A stretch of DNA of 54,055 nt from Paractinoplanes ferrugineus (GTDB lineage Bacteria; Actinomycetota; Actinomycetes; Mycobacteriales; Micromonosporaceae), in assembly GCF_016862195.1 (NCBI RefSeq), contig NZ_BOMM01000023.1, positions 1 to 54,055 on the forward strand, written 5' to 3'. The position numbers and the translations under genes are program-made. The notes under the pieces are model-generated. The model searched no databases. It saw only the letters and a list, made by a program, of their open reading frames with translations, and was not told the DNA's origin. Of this stretch, positions 42,564 to 54,031 are shown piece by piece (the stretch's first letter is position 1; every line of letters starts with the position of its first letter).

Positions 42564-43520
42564 TCACCCTAGGCGATCGTCGTCGGCCGGGGTCAGGTCG
42601 ACGCGGACCACCTCGCCGGTGGGGAAGGGTGGTGGGGTGCCGCCGAACTCGGGGCAGTGGGCCTGGTGGTTGCACCAACCGCACAGGCGGCTCGGCTTGG
42701 GGCGGAAGTCCTGGGTGCGTTTGGCCAGTTCGATGGCCTGGGAGAGGGCGACCAGGGTGCGCTCGAAACGCTCCAGTTCCTCGGCGTCGGGGCTGTAGTC
42801 GCAGACCTCGGCGTCCTTGAGGTAGAGCAGGCGCAGGACCCGGGGGACCACGCCGCGGGTGCGCCAGAGGACCAGGGCGTAGAACTTCAGCTGGAAGAGG
42901 GCCCGGCCCTCGAACGCCTCACGCGGGGCGCCGCCGGTCTTGTAATCCACCACGCGCAGGTCGCCGGCGGGGGACACGTCGAGGCGGTCGATGTAGCCGC
43001 GGATCAGCAACTCGTCGTCGACGAGTGTCGACACCAGCGCCTCGCGCTCGGCCGGCTCGAGGCGCTGCGGGTCCTCCACGGCGAAATAGCCCTGGAGCAG
43101 GTCGGTCGCGCCGGCCAGGAACGCGGCCAGGCGGGACGCCTCGTCGGGGGCGGGGCCGACCGCGTCGGCCTCGGCGATCAGGGCGGCCTGATCGGTGACC
43201 GGTCGGCGCGGAACGGGGGCGGTGAAGATCTCGTTGAGGGCGGGCTCGGCGGCGAGCAGTTCGGCCCAGGCCGGCTCGACCAGGGCGGCGGCGGCCGACG
43301 GCGTACGCGACGAGGCCGGCAGGTCGAACAAGCGCTCCAGGACCGCGTGGACCAGGGTGCCGCGGGCCTGGTCGGCCGATGGCCGCTCGGGCAGTTTGTC
43401 GATGGTGCGGAACCGGAACAGCAGGGGGCAGGTCTTGAAATCGGCCGCCCGCGACGGTGACAGCGAGGGACCCGCGGGGGAGTCGCCGGGCGGGACTGGG
43501 GAGACCGTCTGTGCCGTCAT
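42564..43520 (-). CDS. RecB-family PD-(D/E)XK nuclease
   Basis: 318 residues. The nuclease core is visible: SRAADFKTCPLLFRFR, then GTLVHAVLERLF, then 'GYIDRLDVSPAGDLRVVDYKTG' carrying the D...D-x-K active site. Four Cys, one in the first motif (near 31) and three near the C-terminus (CGWCNHQAHC), form the expected AddB/Cas4-type iron-sulphur cluster. It is the stand-alone RecB-like exonuclease found beside trmI and the proteasome locus in actinobacteria. It is divergent from the M50 protease gene. Confidence 0.9.
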   Translation of the reverse strand: MTAQTVSPVPPGDSPAGPSLSPSRAADFKTCPLLFRFRTIDKLPERPSADQARGTLVHAVLERLFDLPASSRTPSAAAALVEPAWAELLAAEPALNEIFTAPVPRRPVTDQAALIAEADAVGPAPDEASRLAAFLAGATDLLQGYFAVEDPQRLEPAEREALVSTLVDDELLIRGYIDRLDVSPAGDLRVVDYKTGGAPREAFEGRALFQLKFYALVLWRTRGVVPRVLRLLYLKDAEVCDYSPDAEELERFERTLVALSQAIELAKRTQDFRPKPSRLCGWCNHQAHCPEFGGTPPPFPTGEVVRVDLTPADDDRLG

Positions 43521-43579
43521 GTCAGAGAGGCTAGGGCAGGGGTACGACGAAAATGCGGCGCCTCCGTAGCATCTAGCGC

Positions 43580-44731
43580 GTGGAGCAGCCGAATACGCCG
43601 CAGCGGACGCGACCGGGCCGGCCGGTCGGCCATGTGCTGCGCATCCCGGTCTACATGAACGGGTCGATGCTCCTGCTGGCCGCGCTGGTCACCGTGGTCT
43701 ACGGGAACTGGGTGCGCTCCGAGCTCGATCTGCCCGCTCCGTTGGGCTACCTGGTCGGCCTCGGCTTCGTGGTCTGCCTGCTCGGCTCGGTGCTGCTGCA
43801 CGAGCTGGGGCACGCGCTGACCGCGCGGAGATACCAGATCGGGGTACGCGGCATCACGCTCGAACTTCTGGGCGGCTGGACCGAGATGGACCGCGACGCG
43901 CCCACCCCCAGGATCGACGCCCTGGTGAGCCTGGCCGGCCCGGCCGTGTCGCTGCTGCTCGGCGGCATCGCCACCGCCGTCTCGATGGCGCTGCCCGACC
44001 GCACGCTGTCCGGCCAGGTCGCGTTCCAGCTGGCCGCCAGTAACCTGCTGGTGGCCGTCTTCAACGTGTTGCCGGGGCTGCCGCTGGACGGTGGGCGGGC
44101 GCTGCGGGCCGGCCTGTGGGCGCTGATCAAGGACCGCAACCGGGCCACCGAGGTGGCCGCCTGGTCGGGCCGGGGCATCGCGTTCCTCTGCGTGGTGATC
44201 GTGATCTGGCTCTACCGGCTCGAGCTCGTCACCCTGTTCGGCCTGGCCTTCGTGCTGCTGGTGGTCTTCACCCTGTGGCAGGGCGCCGGCCAGTCGATCC
44301 GGCTGGCCCGGATGACCCGCCGTTTCCCCCTGGTCGACCTGGCCGCGCTGGCCCGCCCGCTGCTCACCGTCCCGGCCGGCACCCCGCTCGGCGAGGCCCA
44401 GCGGCGCCGCTCCGAGGACCTGAGACCGAACGTGGTGCTGGGCGTCACCGACTCGGCCGGTAATCTCACCGCACTGGTCGACCCGGTCGCCGCCGAGCGG
44501 GTTCCGGTCGACCGGCGCCCGTGGGTGGCCGTGGACTCCGTGTCCCGCTCCCGCGACGCCGTGCCCGCGCTGCCGCTCGGGCTCAGCGGCGAACAGGTGG
44601 TGCGTGCGCTTCAGGCCCGACCGGCCGGGCAGTACGTGGTGACCGCGGGCGAGGAAGTGGTCGGTGTGCTCCGCGTCGGTGACGTCGCCAACGTGCTGGA
44701 GCCGCGCCGCCCGCGAAAACCCGCACGATGA
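43580..44731 (+). CDS. M50 (site-2) metalloprotease, CBS-like C-terminus
   Basis: 383 residues. HELGH at 74-78 supplies zinc ligands within a membrane helix, and NVLPGLPLDGG supplies the third. Six or so hydrophobic segments follow the Rip/SpoIVFB layout. The C-terminal cytosolic part (LVDPVAAERVPVD, then VVGVLRVGDVANVL) looks like one or two CBS-type modules. Site-2 proteases cut membrane-bound anti-sigma factors or similar. The GTG at 43580 is used. TrmI is encoded 15 bp downstream. Confidence 0.9.
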   Translation: MEQPNTPQRTRPGRPVGHVLRIPVYMNGSMLLLAALVTVVYGNWVRSELDLPAPLGYLVGLGFVVCLLGSVLLHELGHALTARRYQIGVRGITLELLGGWTEMDRDAPTPRIDALVSLAGPAVSLLLGGIATAVSMALPDRTLSGQVAFQLAASNLLVAVFNVLPGLPLDGGRALRAGLWALIKDRNRATEVAAWSGRGIAFLCVVIVIWLYRLELVTLFGLAFVLLVVFTLWQGAGQSIRLARMTRRFPLVDLAALARPLLTVPAGTPLGEAQRRRSEDLRPNVVLGVTDSAGNLTALVDPVAAERVPVDRRPWVAVDSVSRSRDAVPALPLGLSGEQVVRALQARPAGQYVVTAGEEVVGVLRVGDVANVLEPRRPRKPAR

Positions 44732-45736
<1,005 letters not shown>

Positions 45737-45795
45737 CTTCCAAGTCGGCCTGGACCACGGGCGCTGCGCATTCGGGGGAGGATGGGGTGGGAGCG

Positions 45796-46389
45796 ATGAG
45801 TTCTCCGCCGTTCGGAGGCAGTAACGAGATGCCGGCGGTCTTCCCGGACTGGTCGCCTTATCAAGATCTTGATTCGGCGGCCCGGGCCTATCTGCGGGAC
45901 CCCGAGGTCGCTCTGGACGCGTTGTTCGGGGTGCTGCGCGGTGCCTCGGTGCTGTGCTTCACCCTCGAGCGCTTCGTCAACGAGGTCAACGGCGTCTGGC
46001 AGGAGGTCGTCATCTGTGACGGCAGCCGCCTGGTGCTGTGGCACGGTGAGGACGTGGCGCCGGGCGACGGCCCGGTCGGCTCGATGACCTCGTCGCTGCG
46101 GGTGGTGCCGCTCTCGACGGTGACCGAGGTGGGCTGCCGGCGGCGGCTCACCCGCACCTCGACGGGCCAGGCCCGGGTCGACAGCATCGACGTCTACCTG
46201 CTGCTGAGCTCGATCGACGACGCCGTTCCGCCCCCCGGCATGGATGAGGGCGGCGAGGGTCGCTCGGCGTTGCGGCACGACGCGCTGCGCTTCGGCAAGA
46301 CGCTCGACGACGGCGGCCCGGGGCAAATCGCCCGGCTCGAGGAGTTCTCCCGCGTGGTGGCCTCCTTGGTGGGACGCCCGACTCTGTGA
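45796..46389 (+). CDS. Conserved actinobacterial protein of unknown function
   Basis: 197 residues. 'FPDWSPYQDLDSAARAYLRDP' at the N-terminus, a single Cys-containing strand (SVLCFTLERFVNEVN) and a central 'DGSRLVLWHGEDVAP' give it a compact alpha/beta look without a catalytic motif. It lies between trmI and arc on the same strand. I do not recognise the family. ATG 45796 is preferred over GTG 45787 because TGGGAG is correctly placed for the former. Confidence 0.72.
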   Translation: MSSPPFGGSNEMPAVFPDWSPYQDLDSAARAYLRDPEVALDALFGVLRGASVLCFTLERFVNEVNGVWQEVVICDGSRLVLWHGEDVAPGDGPVGSMTSSLRVVPLSTVTEVGCRRRLTRTSTGQARVDSIDVYLLLSSIDDAVPPPGMDEGGEGRSALRHDALRFGKTLDDGGPGQIARLEEFSRVVASLVGRPTL

Positions 46390-46944
46390 CACACGTTTCG
46401 GGGATGTGACATTTTCCGCGTCCGGTGGGGGCCTGGCGACGAATCGAAGACCGCCACGGCGTGGCCCGCGGCCGGTTCCAGCCGGCCTCGGCACTGCCCG
46501 CTCGGATGTCGGTGACCGACTTGACGACGTGGCCCCGGTCGGCCGGGCCCGCGGTCGCCGGGTCGGTCGCCGCCGGGCTGGGGCGCTCGGGGCGACAGCC
46601 CGGCTGCCCGGGGAGTCGTCGCAGCTCACCGGCCTGTTGCCGGACGCAGGGACGGCCATCGATGTGGACCTGGGCGACCCCGGGCCGCCGGGCGTGCGGA
46701 GCCGGTCGCCCGGGCCGCGCACTTGATCGACTGGGACCGGCGCCGGCCGGTTACCGGTCCGCGCCGGCAACCGCAACCCGCCGAAAATGATCCCGGCCGA
46801 CGGTACCGGAAGGGTCCGACAACCAACCGGCAACCACTGACCGAATGGATCAAGACTCGGTGACGAGGGTGTTGCATGGGTCGAAATCCCGGCTACAGCG
46901 GCTAGTGTTATCGCAAGACGTTCGAGCCCCCGGGGAGGTGGGAC
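46390..46944. other. 555-bp interval before arc
   Basis: No supported gene is present: open frames here lack start signals and encode Arg/Gly/Pro-rich nonsense. The last 80 bp are less GC-rich and should hold the arc promoter; TCGAAA at 46881 and TAGTGT at 46903 (16-bp spacing) are a weak candidate. Confidence 0.5.
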
Positions 46945-48726
46945 GTGGCACGTAGCGACGAGGCGGATTCACGCGCCGCACGTTGGGAGAAAGAGGCCAA
47001 CGATCTCTCCAGCCAGGTCGCGTTCCTGCAAGAGGAACTCGCCCTTGTTCGGCGGAAGTTGACCGAAAGCCCACGACACGTCCGGCAGCTCGAGGAACGG
47101 CTCGCGGCAACGCAGGCGCAGCTGGCCCGACTGACCGAGAACAACGACCGGCTCGTGGCGACCCTCAAGGAAGCCCGGACCCAGATAGTCACTCTCAAGG
47201 AAGAGATCGACCGGCTCGCCCAGCCGCCCAGCGGCTACGGCGTTTTCTTGACGGCGCACGAGGACGGCACGGTCGACGTGTTCACCGGCGGCCGCAAGCT
47301 GCGGGTGGCGGTGTCGCCGTCGCTCGAGGTCGAGGAGCTCCAGCGTGGGCAGGAAGTCCTGCTCAACGACGCGCTGAACGTCGTCGACGCGTTCGGGTTC
47401 GAGCGCAGCGGCGAGGTCGTCCTGCTCCGGGAGGTCCTGGCCGGGCCGAACGGCGAGCGTGGCGACCGGGCTCTGGTGGTGTCGCACTCCGACGAGGAAC
47501 GCATCGTGTTCCTCGCCGACTCGCTCGACATCGCCAAGCTCCGTGCGGGTGACTCGCTCATGATCGAGCCCCGCTCGGCGTACGCCTACGAGCGGATTCC
47601 CAAGAGCGAGGTCGAGGAGCTCGTCCTGGAGGAGGTCCCCGACGTCGACTACACCGACATCGGCGGCCTGCACTCCCAGATCGAGCAGATCCGCGACGCG
47701 GTGGAGCTGCCGTTCCTGCACGCCGACCTGTTCCGGGAGCACCAGCTGCGCCCGCCGAAGGGCATCCTGCTCTACGGCCCGCCCGGCTGTGGCAAGACCC
47801 TGATCGCCAAGGCGGTGGCCAACTCACTGGCCAAGAAGATCGCCGAGCGGCGTGGCGAGGAGAAGCACACCAGCTACTTCCTCAACATCAAGGGCCCGGA
47901 GCTGCTGAACAAGTACGTGGGCGAGACCGAGCGGCACATCCGCCTGGTCTTCCAGCGGGCCCGGGAGAAGGCCGGCGAGGGCACCCCGGTGATCGTGTTC
48001 TTCGACGAGATGGACTCGATCTTCCGCACCCGTGGCTCCGGCGTCTCCTCCGACGTGGAGAACACGATCGTTCCCCAGCTCCTCAGCGAGATCGACGGCG
48101 TCGAGGGCCTGGAAAACGTGATCGTGATCGGCGCGTCCAACCGGGAAGACATGATCGACCCGGCGATCCTGCGTCCCGGTCGTCTCGACGTGAAGATCAA
48201 GATCGAGCGTCCGGACGCCGAGGCGGCGAAGGACATCTTCGCCAAGTACATCCTGGCCGGCCTGCCGCTCAGCTCGGAAGACCTCGCCGAACACGGCAAC
48301 GACCGCGATGTCACGGTGGCGGCGATGATCGAGGCCGTCGTGCTCCGGATGTACACCGAGAGCGAGGAGAACCGCTTCCTGGAGGTCACCTACGCCAACG
48401 GTGACAAGGAGGTCCTGTACTTCAAGGACTTCAACTCCGGCGCGATGATCCAGAACATCGTGGACCGCGGCAAGAAGATGGCGATCAAGGAGTTCCTCAC
48501 CTCCGGCAAGAAGGGGCTGCGCCTGCAGCACCTGCTCGACTCCTGCGTCGACGAGTTCCGCGAGAACGAGGACCTGCCCAACACGACCAACCCGGACGAC
48601 TGGGCCCGCATCTCCGGCAAGAAGGGCGAGCGGATCGTCTACATCCGCACGCTCGTCTCCGGGGGCAAGGGCGCCGAGGCCGGCCGCTCGATCGAGACGG
48701 CTTCGAACACCGGTCAGTACCTCTAG
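46945..48726 (+). CDS. arc: Proteasome-associated AAA ATPase ARC (Mpa)
   Basis: 593 residues. An N-terminal coiled coil (about 10-95) recognises Pup. Two OB-like domains follow, then the AAA module with GPPGCGKT at 278-285 and FFDEMDSIF as Walker B. The C-terminus ends GQYL, with the penultimate Tyr that docks into the 20S core. The hexamer unfolds pupylated proteins and threads them into PrcBA. The GTG start has GGGGAGG upstream. A strong hairpin follows the stop. Confidence 0.95.
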   Translation: MARSDEADSRAARWEKEANDLSSQVAFLQEELALVRRKLTESPRHVRQLEERLAATQAQLARLTENNDRLVATLKEARTQIVTLKEEIDRLAQPPSGYGVFLTAHEDGTVDVFTGGRKLRVAVSPSLEVEELQRGQEVLLNDALNVVDAFGFERSGEVVLLREVLAGPNGERGDRALVVSHSDEERIVFLADSLDIAKLRAGDSLMIEPRSAYAYERIPKSEVEELVLEEVPDVDYTDIGGLHSQIEQIRDAVELPFLHADLFREHQLRPPKGILLYGPPGCGKTLIAKAVANSLAKKIAERRGEEKHTSYFLNIKGPELLNKYVGETERHIRLVFQRAREKAGEGTPVIVFFDEMDSIFRTRGSGVSSDVENTIVPQLLSEIDGVEGLENVIVIGASNREDMIDPAILRPGRLDVKIKIERPDAEAAKDIFAKYILAGLPLSSEDLAEHGNDRDVTVAAMIEAVVLRMYTESEENRFLEVTYANGDKEVLYFKDFNSGAMIQNIVDRGKKMAIKEFLTSGKKGLRLQHLLDSCVDEFRENEDLPNTTNPDDWARISGKKGERIVYIRTLVSGGKGAEAGRSIETASNTGQYL

Positions 48727-48738
48727 GCACGCATAGAT

Positions 48739-48770
48739 CGCGGGCGGCGGGGAGCACCCCGCCGCCCGCG
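48739..48770 (+). terminator. Strong hairpin after arc
   Basis: CGCGGGCGGCGGGG at 48739-48752 pairs perfectly with CCCCGCCGCCCGCG at 48757-48770 around AGCA, followed by TTCTCGTT. It separates arc from the acyltransferase gene and from dop-pup-prcBA. Confidence 0.8.
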
Positions 48771-48787
48771 TTCTCGTTGCACCGGGC

Positions 48788-50083
48788 ATGACCGCCCCTA
48801 ATCCGGTACGCCTCGCCTGGCTGGACGCGCTCCGTGGCTTCGCCGCGCTGATCGTCATGTGCTTCCACCTCAGCCCGCTCGTGCTCGGCAGCGAGCGGCA
48901 CCTGGCGGTCATGCGCCACATCGACCTGGGAAAATACGGCGTACTGCTGTTCTTCCTGGTCTCCGGCTATGTCATCCCGATGTCGCTGGAGAAGCACGGC
49001 AGCCTGCGCCGCTTCTGGATCGGCCGGCTGTGCCGCATCTACCCGGCCTACCTGTTCGCCATCGCCGTCGTCGCGATCCTCTGCACGGTGGGCTTGATGT
49101 CCTGGCAGGCGTCGATCCGGCAGGAGACGGTCACCGCCGTCCTCGGGCACGTCACGATGCTGCCGGACCTGCTGGGCGAGCGCGGCGCCGTACGGGTCTT
49201 CTGGACCCTCTCCTACGAGATGACGTTCTACCTGGTCGTCTCCGGTCTGTTCGCCTGGCGGCTGCACCGGCACAGCGACCGGTGGGCGGCCGGACTCGCG
49301 CTGGTGGCCTTCGTGGCCGGCCGGCGACTGCCCGACGACCTGTTCGGGGCGACCTTCGCCGAGCGCCGGTGCACGGCCGCGATCCTGGTCGTCGTGATCG
49401 GGATCAGCGTCGTCGCGTACCTCAAGGAGCGGTTCGTTCTGCTCGCCGGCCTCGCCGGGATCGCCTTCCTGCTGCTGCCCGCGCTCAACGGGCACGCCAC
49501 CCGGAACAGCACCGTGATCGCGAGCTGGCAGGGTCTGCTGCTGCTGGCCGTCATGTTCGCCGGCACGGTGATCTACCGGTGGCAGCACGGCGAGCTCGAG
49601 CGCCTCAGGGCGATCTTCGCCCTGACCACGGTCACGCTCGGCGTAATCGGTGCGCATTGGACAAACCTGCGCTCCGGCGCGGCCCTGGCGCTCTGGTCGG
49701 CCAACGTCGGCGCGGTCGCGGTTACGTTCCTTTTTGCGTACACGATACGAAACCGAACCATTCCTGGCGTGTTGACCTGGCTCGGAAGGATCAGTTACTC
49801 GCTCTACCTGCTGCATGCGATCGTGCTGTCGATGGTGCCGCGTGTCATCCCGGATATCGGGAACGCGGCCGGCGTGTTCAGGGTCGCGGTCGGGTTCACG
49901 TACGTGATCGTCGCTCTTGGGGTGGCCCATCTCGCGTACCGCATGGTGGAACGGCCGGGCCAGGCACTCGGCCGGAAGCTGACCGCCCGGCTCTCGCCGC
50001 GCCCGCCGCTGGCGAGCCTGCTCGCCACGCAGCGTGCCGTTACCGCGACGGGGCAGGGCGAGAACCGCCGTCAGAGCGTCTAG
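48788..50083 (+). CDS. Acyltransferase-3 family membrane protein
   Basis: 431 residues with about ten membrane helices. The N-terminus [17 protein letters not shown] has the family RGF and His motif, and [11 protein letters not shown] with [15 protein letters not shown] follows, as in OafA/YrhL-type O-acyltransferases of envelope sugars. An Arg-rich tail follows the last helix. The gene lies between arc and dop, which are usually close together in actinobacteria. It has no evident role in pupylation and looks like an insertion into the locus. It starts 18 bases after the arc terminator. Confidence 0.88.
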   Translation: MTAPNPVRLAWLDALRGFAALIVMCFHLSPLVLGSERHLAVMRHIDLGKYGVLLFFLVSGYVIPMSLEKHGSLRRFWIGRLCRIYPAYLFAIAVVAILCTVGLMSWQASIRQETVTAVLGHVTMLPDLLGERGAVRVFWTLSYEMTFYLVVSGLFAWRLHRHSDRWAAGLALVAFVAGRRLPDDLFGATFAERRCTAAILVVVIGISVVAYLKERFVLLAGLAGIAFLLLPALNGHATRNSTVIASWQGLLLLAVMFAGTVIYRWQHGELERLRAIFALTTVTLGVIGAHWTNLRSGAALALWSANVGAVAVTFLFAYTIRNRTIPGVLTWLGRISYSLYLLHAIVLSMVPRVIPDIGNAAGVFRVAVGFTYVIVALGVAHLAYRMVERPGQALGRKLTARLSPRPPLASLLATQRAVTATGQGENRRQSV

Positions 50084-50124
50084 GCTCGATACATGAGCAG
50101 CAGCGTGGCGGGCGGGGTGGTCGC

Positions 50125-51642
50125 ATGAGTGTTCGCAGGATTATGGGGACCGAGGTCGAGTACGGCATTTCGGTTCCGGGTCAGCCCGGTGCCAATCCGA
50201 TGGTGACGTCCTCGCAGGTGGTGAACGCCTACGGGGCACGGCCCGAGCTCAACCGCGGGGGCCGCGCACGCTGGGACTACGAGGAGGAGTCGCCGCTGCG
50301 GGACGCCCGGGGGTTCACCTACTCCGGCGCCGCCTACGACCCGGCCGACGCCCTCGCCGACGAGGACCTGGGCCTGGCCAACGTGATACTGACCAACGGC
50401 GCCCGGCTCTACGTGGACCACGCACACCCGGAATACAGCACTCCGGAGTGCACCAACCCGCTCGACGTCGTCAAGTGGGACAAGGCCGGCGAACGGGTCA
50501 TGGCCGAGGCCTCCCGCCGCGCCGCCACGATCCCCGGCACCCACCGTATCCAGCTCTACAAGAACAACACCGACAACAAGGGCGCGTCGTACGGGTCGCA
50601 CGAGAACTACCTGATGCGCCGGCAGACCCCGTTCGCCGACATCGTCGCCCATCTCACGCCGTTCTTCGTGACCCGGCAGGTGTTCACCGGCGTCGGCCGG
50701 GTCGGCATCGGACAGGACGGCTCGGGAGCCGGTTTCCAGATCTCGTCGCGTGCCGACTTCTTCGAGGTCGAGGTCGGTCTCGAGACGACCCTCAAGCGGC
50801 CGATCATCAACACCCGCGACGAGCCGCACGCCGACGCCGACAAATACCGCCGGCTGCACGTCATCATCGGCGACGCGAACCTGTCGGAGATCGCCAGCTA
50901 CCTCAAGATGGGCACGACCTCGCTGGTCCTGGCCATGATCGAGGAGAAGGTGTTCACCGGCGACCTGGGCATCGCCGACCCGGTGAGCGAACTCAAGTCG
51001 GTGAGCCACGACCCGACCCTCAAGCACCTGATCCGGCTGCGGGACGGCCGCCGGCTCACCGCCCTCGACCTGCAGTGGGCCTACTACGAGCGGGCCCGGG
51101 CGTTCGTCGAGGAGCGGCAGGGCGACGACGCCGACGAGCAGACCGTAGACGTGCTCGCCCGCTGGGAGGACGTGCTCGACAAGCTCGGCCGTGACCCGAT
51201 GATCCTGTCCGACACCCTCGACTGGGTGGCCAAGCTGCGGCTGCTCGAGGGCTACCGGGAGCGGGAGAGCCTGGGCTGGTCGTCGCCGAAGCTCCAGCTG
51301 GTCGACCTGCAGTACGCCGACGTGCGCCCGGAGAAGGGCCTCTACCACCGCCTGGTGGCCCGTGGCTCGATGAAGACGATCCTGGACGACGAGGCCACCC
51401 GGACGGCGATGTACGAGCCGCCCGAGGACACCCGGGCCTACTTCCGGGGCCGCTGCCTGGCGCAGTACGCGTCCGAAGTGGTCGCCGCCAGCTGGGACTC
51501 GGTCATCTTCGACGTGGGCCGGGAGTCGCTCGTGCGGGTGCCGATGATGGAGCCTGAACGAGGCACGAAGAAGCACGTCGGGGCCCTGTTCGACAAGTGC
51601 GAGAGCGCGAAGGACCTGCTCGAGGTCATCACCTCGCGGTGA
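50125..51642 (+). CDS. dop: Depupylase/deamidase Dop
   Basis: 505 residues of the carboxylate-amine ligase fold. The start [17 protein letters not shown] and the loop '[19 protein letters not shown]' mark Dop: PafA lacks this extra loop. [16 protein letters not shown] carries metal-binding residues. Dop removes Pup from substrates and, in species with Gln-ending Pup, also deamidates it. Here the Pup gene already encodes Glu, so depupylation is the relevant activity. The ATG at 50125 is 42 bases after the acyltransferase stop. Pup is encoded 123 bp downstream. Confidence 0.95.
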   Translation: MSVRRIMGTEVEYGISVPGQPGANPMVTSSQVVNAYGARPELNRGGRARWDYEEESPLRDARGFTYSGAAYDPADALADEDLGLANVILTNGARLYVDHAHPEYSTPECTNPLDVVKWDKAGERVMAEASRRAATIPGTHRIQLYKNNTDNKGASYGSHENYLMRRQTPFADIVAHLTPFFVTRQVFTGVGRVGIGQDGSGAGFQISSRADFFEVEVGLETTLKRPIINTRDEPHADADKYRRLHVIIGDANLSEIASYLKMGTTSLVLAMIEEKVFTGDLGIADPVSELKSVSHDPTLKHLIRLRDGRRLTALDLQWAYYERARAFVEERQGDDADEQTVDVLARWEDVLDKLGRDPMILSDTLDWVAKLRLLEGYRERESLGWSSPKLQLVDLQYADVRPEKGLYHRLVARGSMKTILDDEATRTAMYEPPEDTRAYFRGRCLAQYASEVVAASWDSVIFDVGRESLVRVPMMEPERGTKKHVGALFDKCESAKDLLEVITSR

Positions 51643-51704
51643 GAATCGCTCACTCCGGGGCGGCGTTTTGTCACAGCCGCGCGGTAAGTTTGGCGTACCC
51701 GATG

Positions 51705-51752
51705 TTGTGCGACTTCGGGTGCCCGGGGTTATGCGACTTCGGGTGGCTTAGA
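51705..51752 (+). repeat. 24-bp tandem duplication in the pup leader
   Basis: GTT(G/A)TGCGACTTCGGGTG occurs at 51705 and 51729, exactly 24 bp apart; the shared core TGCGACTTCGGGTG is identical. The second copy ends just before the pup ribosome binding site GAAGGGGG. It may be a duplicated operator or a recent slippage event. Confidence 0.85.
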
Positions 51753-51765
51753 AGGGGGACATCCC

Positions 51766-51981
51766 ATGGCAACCCGAGACACAGGTGGTCAGTCCCAGTC
51801 CGGCAAGGGCCGGAGTGGTGAGGAGATCGAGGACGTCACCGTCGAGGCCAACCCCGAGGTAGCGGAGCGGCACGCGGAGATCACCGAGGACGTCGACGAC
51901 CTGCTGGACGAGATCGACTCCGTCCTGGAGGAGAACGCCGAGGAATTCGTGCGAGGCTACGTCCAGAAGGGCGGCGAGTAA
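51766..51981 (+). CDS. pup: Prokaryotic ubiquitin-like protein Pup
   Basis: 71 residues. A disordered, Gly/Ser/Gln-rich start is followed by the helical ARC-binding region (DVDDLLDEIDSVLEENAEEF) and the tail VRGYVQKGGE. The C-terminus is Gly-Gly-Glu, ready for ligation by PafA without deamidation. PafA is not in the window; it normally lies after prcA. GAAGGGGG precedes the ATG. A palindrome CCGATCT-CTG-AGATCGG (51992-52008) follows the stop. Confidence 0.97.
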   Translation: MATRDTGGQSQSGKGRSGEEIEDVTVEANPEVAERHAEITEDVDDLLDEIDSVLEENAEEFVRGYVQKGGE

Positions 51982-52037
51982 GACCTTTTGTCCGATCTCT
52001 GAGATCGGGAATCGGTTTCGCCCTTAGCCGAATTCGG

Positions 52038-52075
52038 CGGGCTCGGATGGCTCTTCAACGGGTCGTCCGAGCCCG
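52038..52075 (+). terminator. Terminator or attenuator hairpin between pup and prcB
   Basis: CGGGCTCGGA at 52038-52047 pairs with TCCGAGCCCG at 52066-52075 across an 18-base loop, followed by CGCGGCCTTTTCC. With the smaller palindrome at 51992-52008 it could reduce read-through from pup into prcBA. A further inverted repeat, ATGGTC-GATAGA-GACCAT, lies at 52096-52113. The pup-prcB gap is 243 bp. Confidence 0.55.
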
Positions 52076-52224
52076 CGCGGCCTTTTCCGCATGGAATGGT
52101 CGATAGAGACCATCAACACGTCGATCTAGCTCGTCCCACCGGGCCCACGCGCGGGATATTGTGCTTCAACTGCACCGGCGTCGGCGGGGCCGGCGGCGCC
52201 GTTCACGTAGCTGAAAGGAACCAC

Positions 52225-53064
52225 GTGGCAAAGGACTTCGATCCGTCCGGTCGACTGCCGGATGTCTTCACCAACGCGGGGACGTCCTCCTTCACGCAGT
52301 TCCTGACCTATGCGGCGCCCGAGATGCTGCCCGGGCGGCGTCCGCTCCCGCCGGGACTGGCGGGGGACATGGCGCCGCACGGCACCACGATCGTGGCGAT
52401 CGCGACCGCGGAAGGCGTGGTCATGGCGGGCGACCGCCGGGCCACCATGGGCAACCTCATCGCCAGCCGGGACATCGAGAAGGTGCACCCGGCCGACTCC
52501 TACTCGCTCATCGGCATCGCCGGCACGGCCGGCATCGGCATCGAGCTGATGCGGCTGTTCCAGGTCGAGCTGGAGCACTACGAGAAGATCGAGGGCATCA
52601 TGCTGTCCCTCGACGGCAAGGCGAACCGGCTGGCCGGCATGGTGCGCGGCAACCTCGGCGCGGCCATGCAGGGCCTCGCGGTGGTTCCGCTGTTCGCCGG
52701 TTACGACCTGTCGCCGACCGACCCGGCCAAGGCCGGTCGCATCTTCAGCTTCGACGTCGCCGGCGGCCTCTACGAGGAGACCGGATATGACTCGATCGGC
52801 TCCGGCTCGCTGTTCGCCAAGTCCGCGCTGAAGAAGAAGTACCGGGCCGGGGTCAGCACCGAGGACGCGATCCGGCTGGCTGTCGAGGCGCTCTACGACG
52901 CGGCCGACGACGACACCGCGACCGGCGGGCCCGACGTGACCCGCAAGATCTACCCGGTGGTCATGACGGCCACCGCGCAGGGCACCCACCGGCTCGGCGA
53001 GGAAGAGGTCGCGGCGGTGGCCGAGGCGGTCGTCGCGGGCCGGATGGAAAACCCGGGCGGCTGA
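52225..53064 (+). CDS. prcB: 20S proteasome beta subunit PrcB
   Basis: 279 residues. A 53-residue propeptide ends in PHG, and the mature chain begins at T54 ([13 protein letters not shown]), the N-terminal nucleophile after self-cleavage. GDRRATMGN and the later [13 protein letters not shown] are standard proteasome beta features. It forms the inner beta rings of the core. GTG 52225 follows GAAAGGAA. prcA is encoded 51 bp downstream. Confidence 0.96.
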   Translation: MAKDFDPSGRLPDVFTNAGTSSFTQFLTYAAPEMLPGRRPLPPGLAGDMAPHGTTIVAIATAEGVVMAGDRRATMGNLIASRDIEKVHPADSYSLIGIAGTAGIGIELMRLFQVELEHYEKIEGIMLSLDGKANRLAGMVRGNLGAAMQGLAVVPLFAGYDLSPTDPAKAGRIFSFDVAGGLYEETGYDSIGSGSLFAKSALKKKYRAGVSTEDAIRLAVEALYDAADDDTATGGPDVTRKIYPVVMTATAQGTHRLGEEEVAAVAEAVVAGRMENPGG

Positions 53065-53115
53065 GTCCCGCTTCCACCAAGCTTGCTCAACTGGGGAGAG
53101 AGGGAGTAGCCACCC

Positions 53116-54009
53116 GTGGCCATGCAGTTCTACGCATCACCCGAGCAGGTCCAGCGCGACCGCTCGGAATACGCCCGCAAGGGCATCGCCCGCGGCCGCT
53201 CCGCCGTGGTGCTGTCCTACGAGGGCGGCATCCTGATGGTCGCCGAGAACATCACCACCCTGCGCAAGATCAGCGAGATCTACGACAAGATCGGTTTCGC
53301 CGCGGTCGGACGCTACAACGAGTTCGAGAACCTGCGCCGAGCCGGCGTACGGATGGCCGACCTCAACGGCTACAGCTACGACCGGCGCGACGTCACCGGC
53401 CGCGGCCTCGCCAACGCGTTCACCCAGACCCTCGGTGCGATCTTCTCGGAGACGCAGAAGCCGTACGAGGTGGAGATCTGCATCGCGCAGGTCGGTGCCA
53501 CCCCGGAGGCCGACGAGCTCTACCGCATCACCTACGACGGCTCGGTCATGGACGAGCCCGGTTTCATGGCGATGGGCGGCCAGGCCGAGGCGATCTCCAA
53601 CGTCCTCCGTGAGGAGCACGACATGGCGGCCGACCTGCCGACCGCGCTCGCCCTCGCCGCGAAGGCATTGGGCAGCGTCGGCGGTGAGAACGGCCAGACC
53701 CGCCAGCTCGACGCCAAGCAGCTCGAAGTGGCGGTGCTCGACCGCCGCCGCAAGGGCCGCACCTTCCGCCGCATGGCCGGCGCCGCGCTGACCACCCTGC
53801 TCGGGCACGGCGCGGTGGCCGAGGACCAGTTGGGCGAGACCGACGCGGCCCCGCCCAACCCGGCCGAGGACAAGCCGACCGTCTCGGCCGCCCCGGTGAA
53901 CGCCGAGACCGCCGGCAAGCCCGCTGCCAAACCAGCCGGCAAGTCCGCCGCCAAGCCCGCCGACGACCCGGCCGAACCAGCCGACGGCGTCAACGGCGAC
54001 GGTTCCTGA
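53116..54009 (+). CDS. prcA: 20S proteasome alpha subunit PrcA
   Basis: 297 residues. [21 protein letters not shown] is the N-terminal gate and helix of actinobacterial alpha subunits, and '[19 protein letters not shown]' continues the fold. After about residue 240 there is a low-complexity Ala/Pro/Lys tail of roughly 50 residues ([15 protein letters not shown]), longer than in Mycobacterium PrcA. GTG 53116 is used; ATG 53122 is in frame. A perfect hairpin follows. Confidence 0.95.
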   Translation: MAMQFYASPEQVQRDRSEYARKGIARGRSAVVLSYEGGILMVAENITTLRKISEIYDKIGFAAVGRYNEFENLRRAGVRMADLNGYSYDRRDVTGRGLANAFTQTLGAIFSETQKPYEVEICIAQVGATPEADELYRITYDGSVMDEPGFMAMGGQAEAISNVLREEHDMAADLPTALALAAKALGSVGGENGQTRQLDAKQLEVAVLDRRRKGRTFRRMAGAALTTLLGHGAVAEDQLGETDAAPPNPAEDKPTVSAAPVNAETAGKPAAKPAGKSAAKPADDPAEPADGVNGDGS

Positions 54010-54031
54010 CCGCACAGCGATTTCTCGAGGC

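Noticed and set aside
46425..46790. 121-codon plus-strand frame before arc
   Set aside because: Arg/Gly/Pro-rich, no ribosome site, no recognisable domain.
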